DNA of 64,000 nucleotides from Diplonema papillatum (taxonomy: Eukaryota; Euglenozoa; Diplonemea; Diplonemida; Diplonemidae), in contig JAPJBO010000014.1 of NCBI GenBank assembly GCA_030068145.1, positions 186,001 through 250,000 on the forward strand, read 5' to 3'. Position 1 is the first letter of the stretch. Every line of letters starts with the position of its first letter. The notes under the pieces are model-generated. The model saw nothing but the letters and a program-made list of their open reading frames with translations, did not search any database and was not told the DNA's origin. Both the position numbers and the translations under genes were made by a program. Of this stretch, positions 1 to 11,200 are shown in pieces.

Positions 1-1850
1 TACAAAAAACAAAACATTGATTGGCTGGCGTTTGGGCGCGCCCTCTTTTCAGAGTGAAAGTCTTTTCTTCTCTGCCTTCTCTCGGACACTCGCTGGCACG
101 ACCCGCGTTCGATTACTGTCCTCTTTCGCACACCGGTCGGATCAGGGCCACTGGCAGATTAATGAAGTGCCGGGGGGGGGGGCAAGACTGGTCCCTATCT
201 CTATGTTGTGGTCGAGGAATTCTTTATTTTTTGAGCGGATAAACAAAGCTGTTCTCGGGCGGGTTTCCACTGGTCGCGGTGGAAACACGGATTCCTAGCG
301 ACTTGAGATTCGGCAAAGCCTCCGGCCAACAGAGGAGAGGTTGGGAAGGAGGAGAAGAGTCTACTCATTGCATATACTTTTCACAGGCCGTTTAAAGTAG
401 AGCTCGCTTGAAACTTCGCGGGGTTTACGGTCTTCGGATGACCTTCAACTGGGACGGAGATATTCACAGCGCCTGACTTCAGTGTGCAGTGGTTTGTGTG
501 GTATCTTTGCTGGTGCTTTTTTAGAGTGCAAGTTTTTGTCGTAGTTCCATTTTCCGGAGCAACGACTGCCAACTCCAAAGAGGGTTGTTTCTCTGTACTT
601 AGTTGTACAGTACTACCGGCGAAAAACAAGAACGTGCTCTTTAGCGTTGTTGATCTTAGTTTATGCTGACCGCCCGATACTTTCGTTTATGGGTCAAGAC
701 ATTAACTCCAGAAATGTTCTTCCAGGGAATTCAATACAGCACCCCCCCCCGTGAACATGTGACCTCTTGGTTGCAGAATCTTTATAGGTACAAACACGGT
801 CACGGCCGCACTGCAATCTTGGGACTGGGTGCCAAAGACGTGCGCCGGGAGAAGCCGGGGATGCAGTCGATGCGGACACTGGGTCGTGTTGGTTCTATCT
901 ATTTCTTTCAGCGTTTTGTTATATATTTTTGCGTGTGCGTGGGCGTGTGTGTGTGTGTGTGTTCAATCAAGGTCGCCTGCGATCCCGAGGGACGCCGCAG
1001 TTTGGCGCCCTGCAACCGTTATTGCCGTCATTGCCATTTATGGGCCTTTCTTTACAGACTGAATGCCGGCTATTTGGTTTATCCCATTGTACCGGAATAT
1101 GGGGGCCGAGAGCGAGCGAGAGGGAGTGTATTATAAAGCCTGTTCTTTTTCTTCCTCCTTGTTTTCTTCGAACATCATAAGATTTGTGTACGAGATAGAC
1201 CGACGGGAGAAGCGAAAAGAACATACTGAAACAAGGATGCGATGCATCGTCGGAGGTTTGGCTAGCAAAGTGGCGAAAGTGAACCTGGCGAAAAGGAAGG
1301 AAAGAATACTCGGGAATTCCACCAGTACTCATGGGGAACCAATGAAATGACTTGTTGAACGCTTCCACTCCGCACTCAACCCAGATGCACACCTGACAGC
1401 GACAGGCAAAAGCTATGCGACTGTTCAACACGTGCACGGAAGCATCTCACTGTGCGGCACCTGGACCGCTTGGGTCCAAGGGGGATTTCGGGACCACAAA
1501 CAGGGTGGTCCAAGGTTCGCATTCCATCAGTGGCGGGTACCTCGAGTATTTCTAAGCGTATGAGTATTTTCTTTCTTCTCTTTCTTGCAGGTGCTTAAAC
1601 AAATGAGGGTGGTGGAGAACAAAGACTGACTGATCATATTCCGAGGTCCGAGGCTTAGGTCCGTCGTCGCATTGGCTCTCTGCCACTAAACGGCACAACA
1701 AGAGGCAAAAAGGACTGGACGGCAGCTCAAATCCCAACGATATTGGTCATGCACTGTGCCATTCACCTGCGGGTCAACAACGAACTGGCAACACGGTACG
1801 CTGCCCTTCAAAAGGAATTTGGGAAGATGGTATGGCTAGTTCTCTCGCAG

Positions 1851-2000
1851 AACAAAACAGAAAACAGACAGGCGCTTCGTATTGTCCGTGCCGGGGTTCA
1901 CTGATTTCCCACTAGATTTTTCCTGGGTCCTGGTCGACCTCCACAACACGCCGTCTACGCCTTCAAAAATACGTGCACCCTCAAGATTGTACTAACAAGG
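1851..2000 (+). repeat. Dispersed repeat R1, copy 1 (degenerate)
   Basis: This stretch shares ordered blocks with 52560-52735 (same strand): a GACAGGCGCTTCGT block, a CAACACGCCG-C-TACG-CTT block and a CAAGATTGT-ACTAACA end. Other copies are at 21121-21300 (inverted) and 27300-27481. It has lost several internal blocks relative to the 52.6-kb copy. No coding capacity is visible. Confidence 0.6.
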
Positions 2001-2624
2001 AGAATCCTCATCCTGCACAGGGTACCTGGTGCATGTTTAGGAAATACTTCAGGGGACGCCCGGTGCTTGATGTCGACCGAGGCTTCGAGGGAACAACTAG
2101 GCGGACTCCTCGAGTGTGAAACTGTGTTGTGTGTGTGGTCGGCTTCGTAGTTCCCCTTCCCCCGCACGTGGGGTGCCTTTTTGTTTTTTTTTTTTTTTTT
2201 TCTCAGGGAAAGCCGGAGGCCAGATATTCGAGATTTGAACGACTCTAACTGTGTAACTAACCTCTCATCGGTCCCAGAGACTTTGAACCCTCAAAGTTCT
2301 TTGCAGAATTTCATCACTCTTGAGGAAAACCTGAATGGTCACGACAGGGTCACGATCTTAATCCTGGGGATTCGTCCACCGATTGAGACGAAAGAGATTG
2401 AAACTGTCAATCACAAAAACGAATGGGCGACCGCCCCTTCTAAGGCCCAGGTTCGTGGTAATCCCGTCCAGCGAATTGGATTCGCTGGACGTGGACACCC
2501 CTGCGCCAGTTCCGTGCGCTGCGGGGGTTTTGAGTTTGTTCGTTTACTTGTGTTCGCCGTTCGCTGTCTAAAAAACAACTGCTCCACGCTGCCAGAAGCA
2601 GGTTGTTGGAAATACTCGAGGGAC

Positions 2625-2835
2625 TGCCTTGTGCTCATTTCGAAGGAGGCTGAGGGGGAGAAAACAATACGTACAACTACAAAGTGGGTATTTTTTGTCG
2701 AACGCTTACGCCCGCCACTAAACCCAGATTTACCTGTGTTTCGTGTGGGATACAGCACATTTACCTCCTTCGAGATTTTGCAACTGGCAGTTTCCTCAAG
2801 TATTTCCTACAAAGCAGGTGCTTGTACAAGAAAAA
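2625..2835 (+). repeat. Dispersed repeat R2, copy 1
   Basis: About 200 bp are clearly similar to 57900-58090 in the same orientation. Shared blocks include TTCGAAGGAGGCT, CGCCCGCCACT-AACCCAGAT, CAGCACATTTACC and CTCAAGTATTTCCTACAAAG. A more decayed relative, split by an insertion, lies at about 1350-1610. Its nature (MITE, SINE or other) is not clear from the sequence. Confidence 0.7.
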
Positions 2836-3398
2836 TGTGACCCAGTCAGGCGCAGGCAACCGCATCGGCCGCTGGCGCCAACAAGCGTGAAAGGGGTACG
2901 AAGACGGGGAATAGCACAAAAGAGAGTAGTACACAACAGAAAGTATTGCCGCGGGTGCCGCAGAACTGAGCATGGATCGTAAAACCGCGTACGCTGCTGC
3001 TATTTGCAGAGTCGTAAACAGATGCCAAAAGGATGGAGCGGTGATTTGATGCGACGCTTCTGGAGGGTACCAGAGAGCGGGCAGTGGGGCGACTTGGTTG
3101 TGGACTTTCATCGGCATTGCATTCGCAGCACACCTGCGAGTGCAAAGAGAGAGTTCGGATTTTGACAACGGCACTCAGCCGGGACTGCACTCCTCTCGGC
3201 CGACGGGGGAAATGCGAGGACGTGTGCTCAACGCACGATGTGTCAGTATTTTTCAGCCACGTGCACTTGGACCTAGAAAGCCCAGCGCGTTCCTGAGTCG
3301 CAGACACAGGCAGGGCTAATACTTCGCAGAGCAGTGGAGTGGGGCTGACGTGTGCGGCAGGAACCAAAAAAGGCTGCGAACTGGAAGCTGTCGCCGAC

Positions 3399-6300
3399 TC
3401 ACTCCCGCTCCGACACGTCGGAAGCGGCGCTCGCGACGCTCGGGGGACCGCTCTTTTTCGGGGGCGGGAGCATGCCCTCCCCCACGCGCACGAGCATCTC
3501 CTGGAGAACCCGCACGCCCTTGGTCAAGTTCTCCTTGCGGAACCGTTCGTTGGCGAGGTGAGGGTTGTCGCCCGCCTGCCCCAGAGGCACCTGCACCACG
3601 GGCACGCCGAGTTGGCTTTGGATGACGGACAGCACACTCATGGTGCCTCCCTCGCGGGTCCGCAGGGGCTTCACACCCCACACTTCTTCCACCGCTTCGG
3701 CTGCCGCGTTGAAGATGAAAGAGCTGGTGTCGCCTTCCCACCACGGGATGGACGCCGTCGCTTTGCAGTGCACCTGGTTCGGAGACTGGCGCCGGGCGAA
3801 CTCGTAGTTGATGTGGTCGCTGATCATCCGGGTCAGCTTCTCGTTGTCCTGCCCCGTTACCGTCCGGACCGACACCCGAGCCACCGCCGCCGAGCTGATG
3901 ACGCGCGAGATGGCGTGCGAGATGCTGTTCGTCACGGGGCTCAGGCTCGTGATGCACATCGACGGCTGCAGGCAGTTCCTCCCCAAAATGGACATCGCCT
4001 GCTCCAGCGGCGGCATCCACGTGCCGTGCCTTCCCTTGAACCCCGGGAGGCCGAGATTCTTCTGCAGCTTGTCGACGTCCAGCAGCGCCGCAATCTCCGT
4101 CAAATACGCCTCGTCCTCCGCAGTCCCCTTCACGTCATCATAAAACTCGGGGATCTGCACGTTGCCTGTCGAGTCGACCAACTGAGCACACACCGCGATC
4201 AAGTCATGCAGAGGCTCAGCGACGAACCCACCGTGCGTTCCCGAGTGTAAATCTCGCTTTGGACCGGTCACGGTTACGTCGACGTCGAGCACGCCCCTCG
4301 ACCCGTAGCAGATGCTTGGATGATCGTCGTCCAGCCACGTACTGTTCGTTGCGACGCCGGCGACGACGCCCTCCAGCCAGCCGACGGAGCGCGCCTTTTG
4401 CAGAGCTTCCGGGATGCACCCCGTATTCGGGCACTCTTGGTCGCCCTCGCAGACGAACAGGATGTTCGCCTGCAGCTTGCCGGACGCCTTGAGCTGCCGC
4501 ACCGCGCAAATCTGCGCGACGGCGGGGCCTTTGTTGTCGTTCGACCCCCTGCCGTACAGATAGCCATCGTGTCCCATCAGCGTCCACGGGTCCAACGGCG
4601 TATCGTCCAGCCCCCACGAGTCCTCCGCTGGGACCACGTCGTAGTGCGAGTAAAGCACGACGGTCGGGTGCTCCGGATTCCAGCCGAGTCGGGCGAGCAC
4701 GACCACGTTGGAGTGCGGGGATGCGAAGGACGTGACCGTGCACCCCATTTGCTCGTACTGCTTCGCGAACCACATGGCCGCCGCGTCGCATTCGCCCCGC
4801 CTGGATGGGTCGCTCGAGACCGTTTTGAACGCGACGATCTCCTTCAGCAAGCGTTCGGCCTCCGTTCCATAGTCGTCCTCGTCCGAGAACGGCTCGGCTA
4901 TCACTTTCAGACCGCCGATGCTCATGTTCCCCAGGCGGACTAGCCCTCCCTGCTCGCCTCCTATGGAGATGACCGCCTTGGCGTCGGTCGCCTTGAGGAC
5001 GTGCGCCACCGTGATTTGCGAGAAACTCGCGTCGCAATCGACGGCGTGGTGGACCGCGCCGCCGGTGGCGGTGTACTCCCAGAACGAGAGCCTCGGCTTG
5101 TCGTTCTCCATGACCACGAACAGGACGTCTTCTCCGCATGAAAACACGCTCAGGACGGGCGCGTTCATCGTGTACCGCAACGTGCGGATGCACGCACGCT
5201 CGGACACATTCCACTCTCGCACGGTGCTATCGAACGATCCGCTGAGTGCGTTTTCCCCGTGTTTCACGACGGAGACGATCGCGCTTGTATGCCCGTGCAG
5301 CACACCCGCGTGCTTGCAGTTGTTCCACACCAACAACCGCCCGTCTCCTCCCCCAGAAACCAGTTCGGACCCTACGATGCACATGGCGTTGACGAACCCG
5401 TTGTGCTCCATGGTTCCGCCGACGGGACGGAGCCATTCCTTCTCGCCGGCTTTCGCGGCCTTGAAGCTCAGCGTCTGGTACGTGATCGTCTTGCTGCGCT
5501 GCTTCTTCGCGCTCTCGCTGCGTCGGTAGCTGACGAAGTCCAAGAAGGTGATCTGGGGCGCTTGGCAGCCGAGATACAAACCGTCGGCGGTCCCGCAAAG
5601 GGAGAGAATGCGTCCTCGGCTGGGCGTGAACTTGAACACGTGCGTGCAGACGAGCATGCCGATGGGGTAGTCAGGAGGCCGGTTGATCACGGGCGCCAGG
5701 TCCCAGACGCGGAGCTCGTTGTTCGACGAAGAGAAAAGCAGGCCAATGTCCTCCTCCGGCCTGTCGTCCACCAGAAGAGCCAACACCGGGCCTGGGTGCC
5801 TGCGGGGCTCAGTCTGCACAGAGTTCGGCACGTCCCAAACGGTGATGCAGCCGTCACCCGACCCGCCTATCAGGAAACTGCCGTCGCGGCACGACGTGAA
5901 GCAGGTGATGCTCGCCGTCGAGTTCGTGAACGTCATGTTGCAGGACAGCCGCAACGACGGGCCCTGCTGCTCCAAGCAGTCGACCTCGTACCAATCCTGC
6001 AGCAGGTCGATGACTGACGACACGTGCTTCGGCTTCTGCGGAAACGGAACGAATGTGACGTCAATGTGCTTCCCCTCGCTACAGAGGACGAAATGGTTAG
6101 GGGGCACGGGCACCCACTCGTCGCGGACATCAGTCAGCGGCTCGGACGTCAAGATGACGGTCCGATTCAGGCGGTCGTGCTGGGCCATGCGGTACGTTCC
6201 CGTGCTGGGGTCCTCGGACCAGACGGTGCCCGTGGACAAGTAGAGGGATGCGGGGGCTATTGTAGTCACGGGGCGGCGGCGGCGGGGCACGCCCGAACTG

Positions 6301-7091
6301 TCCTTCGAGTCTTTTTCGGACGAATCGTCCGAGTAGTACGGGTCCGCAATCACTTCATCTTCGGGCGCCGGGTTGTGTACAACGCGGGATGCGAGCACGA
6401 CGACGCCATCGGTTACCATGAAATTGAGGAGTGAAGGCGCTACGACTCCGTTAGCAGACGTTGTGGCGCAAATATCTGTCACCGTTTGCTCGAGGGCCTC
6501 CAGAATCTCGATGGATGAGTACATTCCGTCCCAGCCGCCGCGGTCCGGGTTGAGGTGCACCAGCTTCGTGAGGAACATCGCGAAAGCCACGATTGAATCG
6601 ATCGCGTTGTGCTTCATCGCCAGCGCGAAGGACGGCTGGTCCAAGCCGCTGAGAAACGTACGCTGCGTCGTCGAGAACCCGCCGATGAGCCCGTTGTGCA
6701 TGAACAAGAACTTCCCCGCCCGGAATGGATGGCAGCAGCCCTCGCCGACAGGCGTCCCCGGGCCCGCCGCCCGCACGTGCGCGAACACAACCGGCGAATG
6801 CACCTTCTCCGCGAGGTTGTTCAGGTTGGGGTCGTTCCACGCCGGCTTCGTTGACGTGAACACGCAGGGGGTGCCTTCGGCGCAGCGCGGCGTGTACCAG
6901 CCGACACCGTAGCCGTCGCCGTTGAGGGATGCCTGTTCGTAAGAAAGGTTGGGCAGCCTCCCTTGCGGAAGCTTCGCTCGCTCCAGTGAGCAGAAGCTTT
7001 GCCGCATGATGCTCATACTCGGCTTCGTGATAACGTCAGCCAGCAGGACCCCCTGCTTGTCCATGGTCATCACCATGCATAGTCGACACAT
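3399..7091 (-). CDS. Fused Dug3-type glutamine amidotransferase, WD40 and Dug2-type M20 peptidase-like protein
   Basis: Predicted 1230-aa cytosolic protein. In yeast, Dug3 (class II glutamine amidotransferase) and Dug2 (WD40 plus M20 domain) form the complex that removes glutamate from glutathione; here both are one chain. The start is the ATG at 7091 because it gives Met-Cys, leaving the N-terminal Cys2 nucleophile of this family. Residues 1 to about 370 carry NGDGYGVGW, FAHVRAA and a CHPF...MHNG segment. From about 385 to 735 are WD-like blades (GGSGDGCITVWD, SGSFDSTVREWN). From about 738 is the M20 fold with SHYDVV (about 815) and GRGSNDNKG (about 850). The canonical EGxEE reads EGDQE (about 881), and the later Asp ligand before the TWL motif is a Thr, so the M20 part is probably non-catalytic, as I recall for Dug2. 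A pyrimidine-rich stretch ending in CAG lies 15 nt upstream of the ATG, a possible acceptor. Fusion is seen; function is inferred. Confidence 0.9.
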   Translation of the reverse strand: MCRLCMVMTMDKQGVLLADVITKPSMSIMRQSFCSLERAKLPQGRLPNLSYEQASLNGDGYGVGWYTPRCAEGTPCVFTSTKPAWNDPNLNNLAEKVHSPVVFAHVRAAGPGTPVGEGCCHPFRAGKFLFMHNGLIGGFSTTQRTFLSGLDQPSFALAMKHNAIDSIVAFAMFLTKLVHLNPDRGGWDGMYSSIEILEALEQTVTDICATTSANGVVAPSLLNFMVTDGVVVLASRVVHNPAPEDEVIADPYYSDDSSEKDSKDSSGVPRRRRPVTTIAPASLYLSTGTVWSEDPSTGTYRMAQHDRLNRTVILTSEPLTDVRDEWVPVPPNHFVLCSEGKHIDVTFVPFPQKPKHVSSVIDLLQDWYEVDCLEQQGPSLRLSCNMTFTNSTASITCFTSCRDGSFLIGGSGDGCITVWDVPNSVQTEPRRHPGPVLALLVDDRPEEDIGLLFSSSNNELRVWDLAPVINRPPDYPIGMLVCTHVFKFTPSRGRILSLCGTADGLYLGCQAPQITFLDFVSYRRSESAKKQRSKTITYQTLSFKAAKAGEKEWLRPVGGTMEHNGFVNAMCIVGSELVSGGGDGRLLVWNNCKHAGVLHGHTSAIVSVVKHGENALSGSFDSTVREWNVSERACIRTLRYTMNAPVLSVFSCGEDVLFVVMENDKPRLSFWEYTATGGAVHHAVDCDASFSQITVAHVLKATDAKAVISIGGEQGGLVRLGNMSIGGLKVIAEPFSDEDDYGTEAERLLKEIVAFKTVSSDPSRRGECDAAAMWFAKQYEQMGCTVTSFASPHSNVVVLARLGWNPEHPTVVLYSHYDVVPAEDSWGLDDTPLDPWTLMGHDGYLYGRGSNDNKGPAVAQICAVRQLKASGKLQANILFVCEGDQECPNTGCIPEALQKARSVGWLEGVVAGVATNSTWLDDDHPSICYGSRGVLDVDVTVTGPKRDLHSGTHGGFVAEPLHDLIAVCAQLVDSTGNVQIPEFYDDVKGTAEDEAYLTEIAALLDVDKLQKNLGLPGFKGRHGTWMPPLEQAMSILGRNCLQPSMCITSLSPVTNSISHAISRVISSAAVARVSVRTVTGQDNEKLTRMISDHINYEFARRQSPNQVHCKATASIPWWEGDTSSFIFNAAAEAVEEVWGVKPLRTREGGTMSVLSVIQSQLGVPVVQVPLGQAGDNPHLANERFRKENLTKGVRVLQEMLVRVGEGMLPPPKKSGPPSVASAASDVSERE

Positions 7092-7271
7092 GGCGACCGC
7101 CGATCTCTGATGAAAATCAACTCTCGGCTTCTGCGTGTGTTCCCCAAGCCCTGAGATGGGAGCCGGGAGAGCCGGGCGCTTCGACGCGCGCGGAAAGCGC
7201 GCGGGTGGGGTGAGGGTTGTATGTGTGTGTTTTTTTCTCTTCTTCCTTTTCTTTTTGGTACTGTGTTGCTT

Positions 7272-7440
7272 GTGTTGCCGACAATCAACCGGGGTTGGTT
7301 TTTTATTTTTCTTGTTTATGGCTACCCGCAGTCGGTCGCCTGTGACGACGGTGTTTTGATTGGAACGCATTCGCTAACATGAGATGCTGACAACACGATC
7401 TGCTGCGATACTCTGCGATTCCAGTGCGGAACGGTACGTG
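7272..7440 (-). promoter_or_regulatory. Upstream element, divergent copy (Dug3/Dug2 gene)
   Basis: On the plus strand 7272-7318 aligns in order with the element at 31512-31573: CCGAC-ATC, then a GGNTTGGT block, then CTTGTTT. The homology continues further from the gene: 7340-7375 and 7399-7435 match 31600-31675, including GATTGG (CCAAT on the gene strand) and CTGCGATT--CAGTGCGGA. It lies about 180 bp before the ATG at 7091. The similarity is seen; a promoter role is inferred. Confidence 0.45.
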
Positions 7441-8282
7441 TGGAGGGGCTCGTGCACTGGCGGATGGCTTGGCAAGCTGCGCGTGAGACATCGTTTGACA
7501 CATGGAGTATGCGGCTTAATTTGACTCAACTCGGGGAATTCTTACTAGGTCAGGACGATCTCAAGGATGTACATGACAGATTGAGAGCAGCTCTCCAGTA
7601 CCATGAAATCTAGCGGGTGATAAACACGCAACGGGAAAGGTGGGAAAGAAGGCGATGCTCGAAGCTGGGTAAATGGCAGACGCTTCTGCGTTCTCCCGTT
7701 CTCTTTTTCCTCTCGGTTGACTTTTCTGTTAAAGGCCAGACAATAGTGTAGGACGAGAGGAGACAGTGTAAATGGAAAGGTAATGAGCAACCAGGACAGT
7801 CACCCGACGGACTACTTTAGGCTCAAAGGGGCGGGAACCGAGAGGCTCGCCTGCCAGCAGAAATGGTTGATTGACATTGACCGAACAGCAGAAAACTCCG
7901 ACGTTTCAAAACTCGTTGACGCCCGGTGCCTTAATTCGACGAAAGCTAGAGGGGAAACAATACAGTCACAATTGGGACAACAGCAGTTGACCTATGTTTC
8001 GTGAGGGGGTTGCAGCAGATGTCTTCTGTGCGTAAGTGTCACCGAAATCTGGTGCCGCCCACGATAGGCACGACCGACATTGAGTTCTGTAAAGTGCAAG
8101 TGCCATGAAGCACGATAGGCACGACCGGCAGTGCACAAGGTCAGCCATGCATTCGTAGTCTCCTTTTGCCCCCGGCAGGGGTTTCCAGGGGTTTTCTGCA
8201 TGAATGATTGACGGCCGATCTCCAGGCGGACTCGAGGTCCTGCCATTTTGTGAGCGAGCCGCTAACAGGGGGCAAACACGGG
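7441..8282. other. Intergenic stretch between the Dug fusion and the giant repeat gene
   Basis: No supported gene. It contains a small repeated phrase, CACGATAGGCACGACCG, near 8057 and again near 8110. The stretch would hold the 5' flank of the Dug fusion and the 3' UTR of the giant gene. Confidence 0.5.
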
Positions 8283-11200
8283 TCACAGGAGGTGCGGTGT
8301 ATGCTTCGGAAGATGCATGCACATCATCAGGACGTCCGTTTCGTCGTCGTCGTGCTGTTTTTTGCCGGATCGGTGCGCGGACGCCGCTTTGCGGTGGACG
8401 TGCGGCGACCACCGTTCGGGCAGCGCCGGCGCCGTGTGCCTGGCGACAGGGGCGTCGGCGGTGTCTGCGAGCATGCGGCGCATCGCGGCGCACTCTTCGA
8501 CCTGCAGCGACCACGACGAGAACGCGTTGAGGGGCAGCATCGTGCCGCCGACGCCGGCCGCAAGGTGCCCTGGGCGCACCCTGTCCTTTTTCAAGTACTC
8601 GAGCGCCTTCTGCAGCCCGCCCTTCTGCCGGCCGCCCCCAACAGTCCGCGCCGCCGGCCCCACGTTCTCCACCGCCCGCTTCGGATCGGGTTTGAACCGC
8701 CCGATGCACGGCAGCCCGCGATCATCGCCGCGCCGCTGCACCCACTTCTCGGGGCCTGGCAACGGGTCCGCGGGAGCGGGGGCGGGGGGAGGGTCGGAGG
8801 GGGGTGGCCGCGGCGGGTTGCGGCCGTCGGAGCTGAGAACGACCCACGCGACTAGTTCGGCGACGGCGTGGGACGCGCGGGCGTTGCGCTCGGCCTGCTG
8901 CAGCAGGCGGGAGTCGCGCAGTCGAGATGCAGCGGCGGAGGCGAGGGTGGCCGTGTCGAGGTCGCGCTTGGCGGCGGCGGCGGCGCCGGCGGCGATCGCC
9001 CGGCGGGCCGCGTCTTCGGCGGCCTCGAGCTCGCGCCACTGGAACCGCAGCTTGCCGGCAGACACCCGCCGCCACCGCTCCCGCAGGTCGGCGAACCGCT
9101 TTTCGTGGCTGCTCGCGACGAAGTCCCAGCCTCGCCGTTCGGACGCCACGACGAGGTCCCGGCTGTCCTCCTCGTCAGCCGCCACCAGCTCCCGCCGCCT
9201 CCGGCTCACCTCGCACGCTCTCCTCGCGTCGGCGATCTCGCGCTGGGCGGTTGTCACCGCGGCGCACCTCTCCACGAACTCATCGCGGGCCACCGCCCGC
9301 CGGATCGCGGCCACCAGCGATGCTGGCGCATATGCCCCGCCGTCCAGCGCGCCTGGGGACGAAACGGGGGTAAACAGCTCGTCGAGGTCTGACGCGTCGG
9401 CGTCGTCGTTGACGGCCGCCGACACGGCTGTCTCGTCGAAGCTGCCCCGTCTGTCTCGGCCTTGCGGGTGGCGGGGAGGCGCGGTGCCGCCGCAGATCCC
9501 CGAGCAGCAGTCCTCGAGCAGCCAGCGGTACGCGAGGGCCCCCGGCACCGGCCTGGCTTCGGCGGGCGGCGCGGCCCGCGGCTGCTGCCCGCCCGCCGTC
9601 GAGAGCGAGCTCAGCGAGCTGGCCGGAGACAGCGGCGGCGCGAGCGCCGGGCGCAGGGGTGGCGACGGCTGCCGCTCGTCGTGGTCGGCGAGGCCGCAGA
9701 ACGACGCCCACGCGAGCTCCGCCGCGAAGCCGGCGCACAGGGCGGCGAGCGCCTCGTGCTCGACGTGCAGCCGGGCCGCCGCCTCGCCGGTCGTGACGCT
9801 GCCGCATTCAACCGCGGGTGCTGAGCCCTCGGCTGTTCTCGCCACGCTGCGTTCAACCGACGGCTCGTCGCAGCCGCGCGTGGAGGGCCTGCTGGGTTCC
9901 TCGTCCGCAGGTGGGCGAGTCTCCAACAAATTGCCGTCTCTCCCGGCTTCGCGCGCGCGGTCGTCGCTGCGTCGAGGGTCGTTGAGGTCGCTGCTGGAAA
10001 GTGTGCGGGGGTCCAACATGCTGCCGTCGTCGTTTGTTGCTTGCATTTCGATGGGCCCGCGTGTCAGCACCGTCTCCGTGTCGAAGGGGGAGGTGGGTGA
10101 GCGAGCTTCGTCAGCGGTGGGTTGCTGGTCGTCGCTCTCCGTGAAGTTGCTGTAGGTGGTTTCACCGGACGATGGCACGCCGACGAGTTGCACGTCGGAG
10201 TCTGGCACTTTCGTCTGGCCTTGTCCCGCAACGGGGCTGACCGGGGTTCCTTCCGTGCGCTGCGGGGGTCGCTCTCGCGGGGCAGTCGGGCAGGAGCTGT
10301 GCTCCGTTTCTTCGGCGTCCCGGTGCGGGAGCGCTTCTCCCACGCTTGGCGGCACCGAAGCGTCGGCTGCTGCTGCTGCTGCTGCCGCTGCTGCTGCTGC
10401 TGCCGACGATTCCGCCGCTGCTTCGTCGCCTGTTTCGCGCGCGGCGCCGTCCGTCGTGGGCGGCACGGCGGCCGGCGGTGCCAGCGGCAGGATCGTGCCT
10501 TTCTGCGGCTCGCTCTCGCCGGGTGCTTCGGGACTCGGAGCTCCGGGCGCCGGTACTTGTGTGCTTTCCGCCGGTGTCGTATCGGTTGGCGCGTCGACCA
10601 GCGCCATGGGCGAAACGTCGGGCGCACCTTCGAGGCCGTCTCCGGCTTGCGCGCCTCCCGTTTTCGCAGCACCCGAGGCTGTCCCAGGCTGCGTTACACT
10701 TTCCGGTGTGTTCCCGGCTTCGCTGGCGGTGGGGGGGCTGCGTTCGTCGGCTGAGTGTGCAGGGTCTTCGTCGGCAACACTCTCATGTGTTCCTTCGACG
10801 ACCTGGGAGACTAGTTCTGTTGCGTCAGAAGGCCCCTCCACGCTCTCCGCCACAACCTGCTTGCCATCGTCGACGGTTTCTAGTGCCTGAGTCGTAGCCG
10901 CAGGTGCCACGCTGGAGAGTGACGGGTCTTGTACCTTTTCGATGGCCCCGGTTGGGTGCTCAGGGTCTTTTTCGGCAACGCTGTTGTGTGTTCCTTCGAC
11001 GACCTGGGAGACAAGTTCTGTCGCATCAGTAGGCCGCTCCACGCTCTCCGCCACAACCTGACTGCTCTTATCGACGGCTTCTAGTGCCTGGGTCGTATCC
11101 GCAGGTGCCAAGCTGAAGAGTGTCGGTTCTCGTCCCTTTTCGATGGCACCGGCTGAGTGCTCACGGTCTTCGTCGGGAGCACTGTGTTGTGCGCCCTCGA

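Larger units (their letters stand above)
1..3398. other. Gene-poor flank, no supported gene
   Basis: Open frames here are short, on both strands, and include an artefact that begins in a poly-T tract near 2190. None shows a recognisable domain. The stretch holds a GT microsatellite near 944-962, a copy of dispersed repeat R1 near 1851-2000, and a copy of dispersed repeat R2 near 2625-2835 with a weaker relative near 1350-1610. It is AT-richer than the coding blocks and looks intergenic. Small exons of genes outside or inside the window cannot be excluded. Confidence 0.5.

Noticed and set aside
588..612. Possible spliced-leader-like string (TTTCTCTGTACTTAGTTG)
   Set aside because: It resembles the 3' end of kinetoplastid leaders only loosely, with an inserted dinucleotide, and no donor or Sm-like site follows.
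2181..2840. 219-aa plus-strand ORF
   Set aside because: It begins in a T-run, overlaps dispersed repeat R2, and has no protein-like segment; the second R2 copy does not keep the frame.
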